From: Sphagnum magellanicum
Lineage: Eukaryota; Streptophyta; Sphagnopsida; Sphagnales; Sphagnaceae
Assembly (NCBI GenBank): GCA_021904315.1
Contig: CM038915.1
Coordinates: 12,834,001-12,898,000, forward strand
Direction: 5' to 3'
DNA: 64,000 bases
Shown here: positions 15,001 to 26,463 of the stretch, in pieces
Numbering within the stretch: position 1 is the stretch's first letter
How the letters are laid out: every line of letters starts with the position of its first letter
Notes under the pieces: model-generated
What the model was told of the DNA's origin: nothing
Databases searched by the model: none
Seen by the model: only the letters and a program-made list of their open reading frames with translations
Position numbers and translations under genes: made by a program

Positions 15001-15689
15001 TTTTTGTTCTTTAATTGTCACATAATTCACACTTAACATTGGTTTTAAAAAGGTTTTCCCATTTTAATGTTAAAATATGACCTTTGGGAGTTTTGCATCC
15101 ACCAAAATTGAGTCACCGCATCTTGCAACCATGTTGATGATGGGAGGTCATTGAAGCTACCTATTCATCCATGTTCTCTAGTTTTGAATTTTTTTTTTTT
15201 TTGAAGCTTCATCATTTGGCATAACTAATGAAGTGATTTGCATGCTTCAACAAAATGACCCTATATTGGTTTTAATTTGCCTAGGTGGATTACCACCTAT
15301 ATCCCCTCAAATAAAAAAAGACTATCACATTGTCAAGGTGTTTGATAAAACACCAACATAGAAAAAAAGAAACAAAACTATGAGCTTAGTCACAAATGTC
15401 AAGATAGTTAGGTGTCACAATTTCCATGGGCTAAGATGCTACAAGGTGGTGATGTTGAAATTAAACATGTCCATTGTTTAATCTATAGTGTAATGTATAG
15501 AAAGGAAAATTTGTTAAGAACCAATATTGATAACCTTGCAAACCATTAAAAAAAAAGGTAGGCAAAGAAAAACTTGCCATTGTTGGTTGTTAAGAAGACC
15601 AATGGTACATAAACAAGAGGTGTGGCCACCTAAAGAACATGCCCATTTACACATATTAGAAACAACAAATGATTTTGTAGCAAGTTCAA
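12073..15689. other. Spacer with homopolymer tracts and repeat fragments
   Basis: The block contains a T-rich tract near 12,602-12,628 and a run of 15 C at 12,785-12,799. The text near 12,770-12,830 resembles 12,030-12,060 (GAACCAG...CACCAATGCACCAT). No coding exon was found. Segments in three plus-strand frames near 14.4-14.95 kb look vaguely protein-like but are full of stops, and I cannot assign a family. Confidence 0.4.
12857..13010. repeat. Dispersed repeat, copy 1
   Basis: The stretch CACATAGCTAAC...CCACATGCAT...CTAGTAGCC...AACCACTTACATTMCCTAC matches 44,060-44,250 in the same orientation with indels. Both copies end in TACC/TAGG-rich DNA. No ORF or terminal structure is visible, so the element class is unknown. 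Confidence 0.55.
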
Positions 15690-15966
15690 AACACCAAATG
15701 TGAAAGGGTCACAAGAAACAACAATTTGCCACCATATTCCACCTTTTCCCAAGTTCCAACATGGTATGTTAATGTTAGAACATGAAACTTTGAAGTCTTG
15801 TTTCAATTTTTTTGGTATTTTAAAATTGGCCAAGAAACAATGGTTAGATAACATTGGTTGGATGGTGGTGAATTTTATGCACAACAAGTCCAGAAAAGTT
15901 ATTAGAAATGCAAAATTTCTTGCTCTAATATGTGATGAGGGTATCACATTTGATACAAAGTGCTAG

Positions 15967-17470
15967 CACTACTAGGAAACATTAGTTTAGTTCATTAACC
16001 CATTTCATTATGATGTTTTAAACATGAAATGTGTTCATTAACTAAGGTTTTAGCTTAGTGTGATTTTGCCATGGGTGAAATCATTTACGCCTATTTCATT
16101 AATGTTAATGTTTTTGCTATTCATTATTTATAAATTAATAAAATATATATTTATTGAATGTAAGTGTTTATTAATGTATTAAGACTCAAGATATTTGGTA
16201 TTCATACAATTTTTAAAAACATGTAATAGTTTGTTATAAATTTTCATAAATGAAAAAACCTTTCCAAAAAATTAGATGAAAATATTATTCAAAATAAACT
16301 TTACTGCAATTTACAATACCAAAAATATTATGTGTATAAACTGATAATTAAAAATTTTACATATAACATTGGTACTTTACATAATGTTAATAATTTATAT
16401 GACATTATATAGTATTTAAAATAACATAATATTATGTTTTTAATAACTTAAAAATCATGTTTAAGTTAATTATTAAGAAATTATAATTAATGTAATATAT
16501 TTCTATAAAAAAAAATTTATTAAATATATGCTTAAAATTTCATCAAAAATCAAATATTTTCAAAAACAAAAAAATCATTAAAAAAAATTAGGCTTATTCA
16601 AAAAAGATGTTATTTGGAATATTTCTTCAAAACATATTAAATTGAAATGCATTGAATAAAAAAATTCAAATGCATTTTTAATCAACTTAATTGATTTTTC
16701 TTTTCTTAAAAATTTTATATGTGTGAAAATTTTGGAAAAATATATAAAGTGGAATTTTTTTTTTTCATTTGGAAAAAGGATGAGAAAGATAATAATGGTT
16801 AAAGAAAGAAAAATCCTCAAGAAGCCATTGCTAAAGGGTATTAAATTGCAAGTTTCAAATGTATTTTTAGTCAAATTAGGTAGTTCTTTTCCTTAAATAT
16901 ATTTAAGATGTGTACATCTTGGAAAAATAGTTTAAAATGAAGTTTAAATGTTTTCATTTGGACATGGTATGATTCATGAGAAAGATAATAATAATTAAAG
17001 TTGGTTTTTGCAAAACATTTGGAATAAATAAGCTAGTAAATCCAATCATTACCCCACTTATTTTATATCAAATGAGGTGGTTGGATGGCAATAACAAGGA
17101 GCTAACACCTTAGAATCCAAGGTTCAAATCTTGGTAAATATTTTTATGTTGTCAAGGGTGTATGTTGATTGTATAATCCACATCATATGTTGACCATATG
17201 TACATAAAATGATAATTACAAAAATCGAATTAATATTACATAAAAATAAAAATAGTTTGAAAGTAATTTAATCTAATTTAAAGAATAAATGCCCTATGGA
17301 AATTTTTAATTTGATTAATTCATAGTGAATTTGCTTGTCTATACCAACTCACCGCCAATCATAAAAAGATGTGGTGAATTCACAAAATTTTGAATTGAAT
17401 GAATTAATGGTGATTTCACCTAAATGATTAGTAAAACTCCTAATGAACTAGGGACACATCCCTACTAGTG
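15967..17470. mobile_element. Nonautonomous CACTA-type (En/Spm) element
   Basis: The element is 1504 bp, begins CACTACTAGG and ends CCTACTAGTG (inverse CACTAGTAGG, 9 of 10 matching). It is flanked by the 3-bp duplication TAG at 15,964-15,966 and 17,471-17,473. Subterminal words recur inverted (TAGTTCATTA near both ends). These are the CACTA superfamily hallmarks. The interior is very AT-rich and has no transposase ORF. Its insertion into the hAT-like coding sequence is visible because the reading frame resumes immediately after the right duplication. Confidence 0.75.
17084..17145 (+). other. tRNA-like / SINE-like patch inside the CACTA element
   Basis: A short stretch has TGGATGGCAATAACAAGG (A-box-like) followed about 30 bp later by GGTTCAAATCTTGG (close to the pol III B box). 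No complete cloverleaf with a good acceptor stem could be built, so it is better read as a SINE or tRNA relic than a tRNA gene. Confidence 0.25.
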
Positions 17471-18380
17471 TAGATAAGTTTACATGCATATGTTGTTAAG
17501 GATTGATATGCATTTTGATGTTTGATTTGGAACTTATTGCCCAAAATGGTGGTAGCATCAAATTGACCAAAATTATAATGCAAGCTTTCATAAACAAAAA
17601 TGGAGTATTTTTTATTGATGTTGCCAAGAAGTTATTCTCCTTTGGAACTAATGGAGTAAATGTTTTCTAGGTAAAAAAATTTGTTTAGTTTATTGAAATG
17701 TGTATTTGTTTTCTTTTTCCCCATATATATGTGATGTTATTTCCATGTCTAGGTCCTAATTATGTTGTGTGGCAAGGTGCATGTAATGGAGTTACACATC
17801 AAATACAAGTTCAATAATCTCCTCATTTCGACAGGATCCATTGTTTTGCACATTGCACCAACTTAGTAATGTAGATTTTGAATCATTGCATGTGGTATCT
17901 CATATTTAGTTATTGTTACATTCTTAGTACACATTCTTGAGTCATAGTCCAAAAAGGCACGTTAAGTTTACCAAATTTGTGGCATTGCTACAAATGAATG
18001 GAAACAAGATCTTGCAAAATGCTAAAACCCATTAGATTTCTATGTTGTCACTTGCCAAGATAGTCTTGTTAGAATACAAGCCACTTTTAGTGAAAATCGC
18101 TCAAGACAATGCAAAATTGGCTACAACAATTTTGATTTGATACTTCATGTCCATTTGATTGTCAACCTAGCTTGTTTACTACCATTGCTTGAAATTGTCC
18201 ATGTTTTGATTAAAATTTCTCAAAGATGGGTTGTTTTTGTGTGTGACTATATTATTGTTGTAAATGTTTGTCAATCACAATTGCATTCTTTGCATGATAC
18301 CCTTGAGACTACCTTCATTTTTTATTCTTTTAAGGAGTTCAAGGATCTTTTGGCTTACACACATGCTATTGGCTTATAGT

Positions 18381-21300
18381 GGATATCACCAATGATAAAC
18401 ATGAAGGAGTCATTTATGGAATATCTTGTTTTTTTTTTTTATAACACATATTTTATGTAATTTACACTTCATTAGATTCAAGGATTGCTTGCCCAATCAA
18501 CTAAAATATTTTAAAGCTCATATTGCATGACATTGCCAAATTTGTTTGCATTGGTATATTCTACTCACCAAGTTTCATTCTTCTACTTTGAATTTTGAAT
18601 ATGTTACAATGGTTTTATGATTTATATGCAATGTCACTTTCCATTTACCTTATGATGTGATTCCATTTTCAATATTTTTTATGTGATTTATCTTATGATG
18701 CCAATGCCATTTAAACTTAGGCTACTTCCATAGTTATAATTTTGGTAATGATGGCCTTGGTTATTGATGTGTGTGGTGCCCACATAATGACATGGCTACA
18801 TGATATTGGTGTAGGTGTTGTATATGCACTCACAAACGAACTAATTAAACAATTTCTAATTAGGTTTCTTATGGATGCCATGGGCATTTGTTATTCACAA
18901 TATTGATTCCATTAACTCGATTGTGAAAAGAATTTCACTCATCATTTGGTATACATTGAAGTTCATTATGCTCATGAACATACATTTGGGTCTACTACTT
19001 CTCCCCCTATTTTGTCTTTATTCAACTTGGACATTCAAGTTAACATGTTCAAAATCTCAACAAAAGTCAATTTTCCAATTGCTAGGAAACCTCTTTTTGC
19101 ATCAACCCCCTTATGCATCTTTGGAGAATGCTTTACGTTTCTTCCATTTTGAAAAGTCACATTCCTAATTATTTTGAATTTGTTAAAATTGCCATAGTGC
19201 AAGTGTTGGCATTTGTGGAAGACAAAAGGATAGGTTTAACATTTTTTTCATGGAAAACAAACTAGGAATCAACTTACAAACCACCTACAAACTAGTGGGG
19301 TGAAAGCATAGTCAAGTAGACTAATTAGTGTATTTTTTTGGGTTCAATTACAAGTAATTTAAAATAAATCACGAAATTATCAAACATGTAATTCGGTTGG
19401 GTAGAAAGATTGAGGTGAATGTGATTCTTGATTTTATGTGAAAAAATATAATAAAAACGTATTTAATCAACAATTAAATAAGATTATTGTGAATGAAAGT
19501 AGGTGCAAGTAAATGTCCTATTTCATAAAAGTAGGTGCAAGTAGATTAAAACAATGTCCAAATCAAAAAAATAAAATAGAAGCTTTAAAGTATACCATGG
19601 ATCTTGTGAAAACATGTAATTTTAGAAATGTTATATTTGGTTTTTGGAAATGAAGTAAGTCTAAAACATTTAAATTTTTAATTTTTAATTACATTATTTA
19701 TACACTTTTATGATGCAATCATTTTTCATTCTTATGATGTCAATTGAGGCTTCATGGTTTTGCATTATGATAGGAGGAGTTCTTGAATTATTTTCATGCC
19801 TAGATGTGAAAATCACTACTTTTGATTTAGAAAAAACTACTTTTGTGGTCTACGTGATTGTGCTTTCACCCAATGTCAAATGTACTTTCAATTATTCTAC
19901 ACTCTAAAGAATTTTTTTCCTTATGATGTTTATTATGAGTAAATGGCGGCAGGCCAAAAATCATTGTCTTGAGGTTAAATAGTGACCATGACTTGTTAAT
20001 GTTTCAACTTAAACAAATTGCTATGATTTGTTGAGTCTTTGAGTGATTATAATGTGATCATTTTTTTTCTCAAGGATTTCCATCTTGAATTTTGACCTTT
20101 CTCTTGCAAGGAATAAATCTTTTTTTTTTTTGGTTTCACACCATTTTGATTGAACTGTGGGTATTTGGAGGTGTGGGGAGTTGAGAAAATTGTAGTTTGT
20201 TTGAATAGTGGAAGATAAAAAAATGATTGAAATGTTGTTCAGACCCATTAATTCTTTGATGTGATAAACCAAATGAAAACTAGAGCTTATGTTGCTGAAA
20301 TTTTTTTTGTTTCAAAATGAACTTGTTAACTTGGTTTTCAAAGTTCAAGTTTTTCATTTATAGCCAATAAGCTATATTTTTAATTAGATACATATGAAAT
20401 TATATTAATATATTTTCATTTGTCATATTTGCATTGGGAAATTCCATTTGTCATCAATTAGTGCTATGTTTTTGTAATGACATATAGCCATATTGTAGTT
20501 TTAAAAATAAATTTTTAGTGCTTGTAATCTAAAATCTAAGTTAATAGTTAATCGCAAAGACTTAAATTTTAATTGTCAATGTTCACCACACACTTGAACA
20601 AAAAATCACCCATACTACCCATCCTTTCAATTTTTTTGGAAAAACTTAATAAAAAAGTTCTAATGCTTGGTGACATACATAATCAAAAGGCAACATTCAA
20701 AAATAAGGAAATTTCTATTTGACAATTTTCATAAAATCCAAAAGTAAACAACATGTTTTGCCATTGTTGTCACATGTTCATAAAAAGGTTGGGACTATTT
20801 TATCTATGCTCCTTACAGTGTTATAACACCACCACATGGAACTCAATCCTTCATTGACTTTCAATCCCCATGGCTGTGTAATTACTAATTTTTGGTGTTG
20901 GTTTGGTATCATGTATTTGTTATACTAATTTGGTCTTGGTATATGAATGTGTGCAAAAATGTTACCTAACTAAAAAACTAGTATTAGAAGATCCCTAGGA
21001 ATTTTATACCAATATGATTTTTATAACACATGCATCATGAATTTGAGTTGTGCTTGTATGTTTATTATTACATATCAATTGTTATACATAATGAAACAAA
21101 TACTGATAAAAGTTCAACCAAGTATTTATCAATGTTTCATATTTTAAGGTCATGTATGACATCTAATAGAGAGTTAAGGAAACAAGCTTGAGCCCAAACA
21201 ATTAATGAAAAATGCATTGGAACAAAAAAAAGTATACTAAAATATCATTATAGATCAAAACTCAAAACCCAATCTATATATGTATGCCAAGCTTAATGGC

Positions 21301-21428
21301 TACAAATTACAAACACATTAGCCTCTATGCTGATGGTGTAATCTAAATATTTATAATAATTTTTTACAAGATGGAATACTAAAATGCAAGTATTATCTCC
21401 AACATGACCCTTTACAATTCATGCACAA

Positions 21429-21468
<40 letters not shown>

Positions 21469-24400
21469 TTCTTGTTGCAATCCCCACCTCAAGCTACCAC
21501 CATCATTTTACATGCCAAGGAAAGACTTGTTGGTATAAATACTAAGCTTGATATTTAAACTTTTATATCAAATTGTTATTATTTCTCCCAATGCCTTTCC
21601 CAATACCTTTCATGGGTCAACTTAATATTAAGCCATGTATTTTCACAACAAATATGAACATGGTTTGATTTTCAATGTAGCAATATTGATACCATTGTTG
21701 ATACCAATTTTAAATGTATATATCATACCATCATTGGTAATTACAACAAAAACATCATTGCAAATTAAAATTCAATAGGTTACAAACATGTTATACAAAA
21801 CCAAAGGTGGAAAGGTTGAAGTCATTTTCCAAAAACTATGATTGACATGTGACATTCATGTGTTGGTCTATTACTTCAAAATTTGCATTTTTTGTACCCA
21901 TTTTACAATTGTGTGTTAGAAATAATGTTTTTTGACAACATCTTGATCCTATATCCTTATGCATCCACACATTTTAGAACATAAAAATTAATAACTTTTT
22001 CTTAAATAAAAGTCTTCAATTTTCAAATTCCAAGGCCAAAAACATGTTTGAATCAAAAGTTCCAAAGTTTCTCAAGTCAATAAAAAATTCACCAATTTCA
22101 ACTCATGTTGTTCTTTTAATTATCAACATTATGGAAAGGGAATGGTGCACATTTGATATGAAACAAGAATGTTTGAACAAGAAGGATTATCCATAATATG
22201 GTTTTGAGTGACTTAGACATGCAAAAGGACTTTTGAAACATGACCATTAATTTTCATCAAATTTGTAGTTTAATGAAATATTGTTCTTTTAAAATTGTGG
22301 TGCATGTTGATCAAATCTATTTTACAAGCCTTGAAGGAATGTGAAATTTAACATGTTGAAACTTGTGTCACCAGTGCTCATGGTTGTTCCATTGTTGTGT
22401 GCCTAAAAGGCACATAAGTTAAATTCTCTTTAAAAAGGCCAAGAAATGTTACTATACATATTTTCAATTCATTTGCTCTAACTTCTAAAATTACTTATAA
22501 TATGTAGGAATTTGCATGCACATAATATCTCTTTAAATTGATTATTGTGACATTTTATTATAACTAGAAAATTACATGTAAATGGGTCTGATGGTCTATG
22601 CAATTATACATATTTTTCTTATCTAGTAATTTACATCTAGCACCTAATGAGGATATATTCAACCTCAATGCTTGAAATTTGCCTTTGTAAGTTGTTACAT
22701 TTTGTTAGAACCTTGATCAAATTATGTAATTAATTCCACATTATGTGATTGATAGTACAATGATTTATGTGATAAGGTCTAACTAGTACACTTATCATTG
22801 AACTTTGAGATTTTTTAAGTTACTTTGACTCTACAAATCCTTGTTAATATTCATTAATATTTTAATGTTTTTTGCTTTGTAATGTGATTACATTGGGTAA
22901 ACACAAGGATTGGATTGTGTTATCAATTCACCTTGTGTTACAACATATGGTTGCTTTGTAATAAAGTTTACCTACCAATCCCATTGAACTTTGATTGAGC
23001 CTTTGAAGTTATTCCTTCCAACATCTAGTTAATAAATACTTTTCAACACTTACAACAAATTTATAACCCGATTGCATTGTGTAAAAACCAAGATGTAATA
23101 CCATTTTCCTAGTTCCATCATATGTACAACATGATAACTGTTTGTAATAGGGATGGAATAAACATGCTATTGTAGTTTTAAAACTCTCAACTTCTTTTGT
23201 AATTTGCATTTGCAACATGCTCATACATTTAGATGTAAAATCCAACACTAAACCATGAGCACATGTAACTTTCATGTAAAATTCACAATCTTAATTGGCT
23301 TAAAGTCTCCTTTTCACCATTTAGGTCCTTATTTTTTAACCATTCATTTATATTGTAGATATGCTATTCCAAAATTAAAAACAAAACATGTGCATAACCA
23401 TTTTCCAAACAAATATGTAGACCCAAGTGTCCTTTATCTTATTTATTCTTCACTTTTTGCACATTACAAAAATCACACATAGTCAACTATTATATATTTT
23501 TAGATCAAACTCAACATGCATTATCACCACTCTAAACAAAAATACAATTACCATTAGATTTTCAACCCACTTCACAAAATAAATGCAAATACATATTTTC
23601 CCAATCACCCAAATGCAATTGGTACACATGTACAACAAATTTCAACAAATTATGTGCACTTCAATCAATGTGTCCCTAAATCCCAAAATAAATCATGGCA
23701 CAGGCTCCCCAACATGTAATTACACAACAACAATTGATAGAATTAGATGTCACATATCAAAAGTGTAGATTTTCTTTTTAAACCCTTAGTAATGCACAAA
23801 ATTCAAACATTTTCCCCAAATCTCCACATTATGATTTCACAAGTCACAAGGTCACTTGTGATCAAGTGCACAAGCACTCAGCTCCACCTAAATCATTAAT
23901 CAACAGTCTTTTAAAGCCCTTTAGACCCATTCCATGCTTACAACATTTCCTATATCTTGACAATTAATACACATATTTAGATGCCACTCATTTTCTTGCA
24001 AATTTTTATGCCCAAAATGTTCTCACTAATCCAATCTTGATTAGAACCATGGCAATTCCTTGTTATGTCATCATGTTCAAACCATTCTTCTTTTTATTAT
24101 TGGATACCTTGTAGTTACTAGACAATCTTGTGTAGCAAAAGTTTTAAGGCTATTAGCCAACTACATTGCATATGCCTACACACATTTGGTTGATTTAATT
24201 ATAACTTCAACATCATCACATTTTGTTTGTTTGCTTCGAATACACACATTTCACCACTTTGCAATAGCATCACAATACTGATCTTTATGTATTCTACATG
24301 TAACATTTAATTCATTGTCATTTCTGGCACGTCAAATTTTCCAAAAAACATCAAACAACTATTTGCAAAACACAAGTAAACAAACAAAAACCTTTAAAAT

Positions 24401-26463
24401 GAAGTACCCTTCACATGATGATTCGAGTTCTAGAGCTTTTTAAAAGCTCAAATTGCTTTTGCCAAAAGTAAATGTGGATATCAAAACCCTAAACTAGTTT
24501 ACTTTCACATGTTGTCATTTGGGGTCACAGTGGCACTTCTTATGGTTTTCTTTCATTATTAGGTTTTCTAAAACATTGTATTTATCAAAGTGCCCAAGAT
24601 GTTTGTCTTAGAATTACTTTTTCTCCTCATGTAGGTTGTTGTGGCACTTTTTATGGTATGATGAAAAGAAACATAGACATAGTTTTTTCTTCTTTCTTTC
24701 ATGACTTAAACATATAAAAAATGATTTTTTCATGAAAACTCTAAAGTTAAGGTCACTTTGACTTGAATAATATTGAGATTGATGACTTTAGAAGAGGTTT
24801 ATTGTATTTGGGCCTACTTGTAGGTAATATATTGAACTTAAAGTCCCAAAATGTATATTCATGTTTTGGAGTTTTCAATTTAAACAGTTTGATTAAATGT
24901 TTTGACATTGTTTTTTGACAAAAAATGATTATTGTCCTTTCCTCAAATTCGAAATTGGCAATTTTTCATTGAAAATACATACTTCATATTTGCAAACATG
25001 GTCTTCCAATTTTTGTCTTTAAATTGTTGTAAATCATAAATACTTGCCGCCTAAAATATCAATGAAAACAACACACCATGATAATTTGATTGTTATTGAA
25101 TTACAATATTGGTTTTATCAATCCCACATCAATCTATTTGTCTTGTTGTATCTTTTTGTCAAATACTTTTTAAAATCAAAATGAATCTTAATCCAAAATA
25201 TTCACATTCAAAAGTATACACAAATAAATAATTTCTATTGAAAGTTCAATGGGACATACGGAACTAGATTGTGTAATGAACTCAAACTTATTACAAAAGT
25301 CATTTTGTATATGATAGCTGAATGTGCAATATTTGCATTGAAACATCATTAACATTCATCGCCAAAATAATATCAACCATATTGAAAGATTTTTATATAG
25401 GTAGTTGAATAATGCAAATTGTCTTCAATCTCTTTTGTCCAAAAGGGGGGAATTTTTTTGGAGAAAATTGATTACTTTTGAACTGGTTGACAACCAACCC
25501 TAAAGTTTGACGGGTTCATTTCGTACCCATCCAATTGTGTTGTGATGTAAAAAATTGTGTATGTCCCAACATTGAATATTTGAAACCACCACAACCCTCC
25601 CTCTTGTGCCCAACCTATATTATTACCAAAAACTAATAAACTCTTTGCGTTCGAAATTAGAAAGAAAACCTCTAGTGTGCATAAGGTGCAAACAAGTACT
25701 CGGGTAGTTCCTTATCATTCTTGACCTTGTTGGAAAGGTTTAGTGTTTGCAAATGCAATCTCTTTCAGGTTCCACCCTAATATTAAGCCTCAGCAAGCAA
25801 AATATCCAAGAAATATTTTGTACTCAAATGAAGCATATTCACACATAGGTGTGTGTAAGACATTTGTGGAGGCCTTCTTCATACATAAGCTGGAAAAAAA
25901 TTTCCATCTAGCACAATATGAGCCTCTTTTCAGCAATAGTAAATATCCAAAACTTCCCCTTGGAGATGGGAAATTACTGTGTCCAAATTGATTCACATGT
26001 CACAAATTCCTTGTATTGACATATCACTTGGGCGATATATTTTACTTACTTGTGCTATGGTAACTAATGCTTTCTCCCCCCCCCCCCCCCCCCCCCTTTT
26101 TCGGTACCCGCCATCAATCTTACAAGAAGGGTTAACCCATGACTAGGGTTAAGGTTTTGAACCCAACTTGTGAGTTCCCTTTGGGGTGCAACAGTTTTTG
26201 AGCCACACCCACCCAAATGAGATATCCTTTCCTAAGTTGATATTGTGTCAGATTGTCATGGCTGCCCAAAAATTGCCCAATCCTACTACTACATGTAGAG
26301 TTTTTTCAGCACCTAAAATTGTGAAAAACTTGCTAGAGGCAATACAAACTGACATATCCCCAAGTGGAAGAGAATTAGTCAGCAGCAAAACAGTTTGTCA
26401 TAACAAGAAGCTTTTTCGAAGAAGATTTTTTCTTCTAGTGTAAGCACAATTTCATGGATCTAT
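18381..26463. other. Long AT-rich spacer, no gene recognised
   Basis: About 8 kb without a supportable exon. It contains an (ATA)n microsatellite at 21,432-21,468 and a run of 21 C at 26,076-26,096. The last several hundred bases (25.7-26.46 kb) lie just downstream of the TAR stop codon and may include its 3' UTR. Short ORFs there show no family motif. Confidence 0.5.

Larger units (their letters stand above)
15690..18380 (+). mobile_element. Decayed hAT-like (DUF4371-type) transposase gene, split by a CACTA insert
   Basis: Plus-strand frames, broken by stops and frameshifts, carry in order the landmarks of plant hAT-like transposases. They are LEHETLKSCFNFFGI and VIRNAKFLALICDEGITFD (15,775-15,955), ISLHAYVVKD just after the insert (17,473-17,503), DVAKKLFSFGTNGVNVF (about 17,620-17,670), and RIHCFAHCTNL (17,834-17,866). 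Then follow SPKRHVKFTKF and ISMLSLAKIVLLEY (17,946-18,090), and LLPLLEIVHVLIKISQ with VFVCDY (18,176-18,253). A CACTA-type element at 15,967-17,470 interrupts it. A conserved Trp codon at the junction is now TAG. The family is clear from motif order; the element termini were not found. It is certainly non-functional. Confidence 0.75.
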
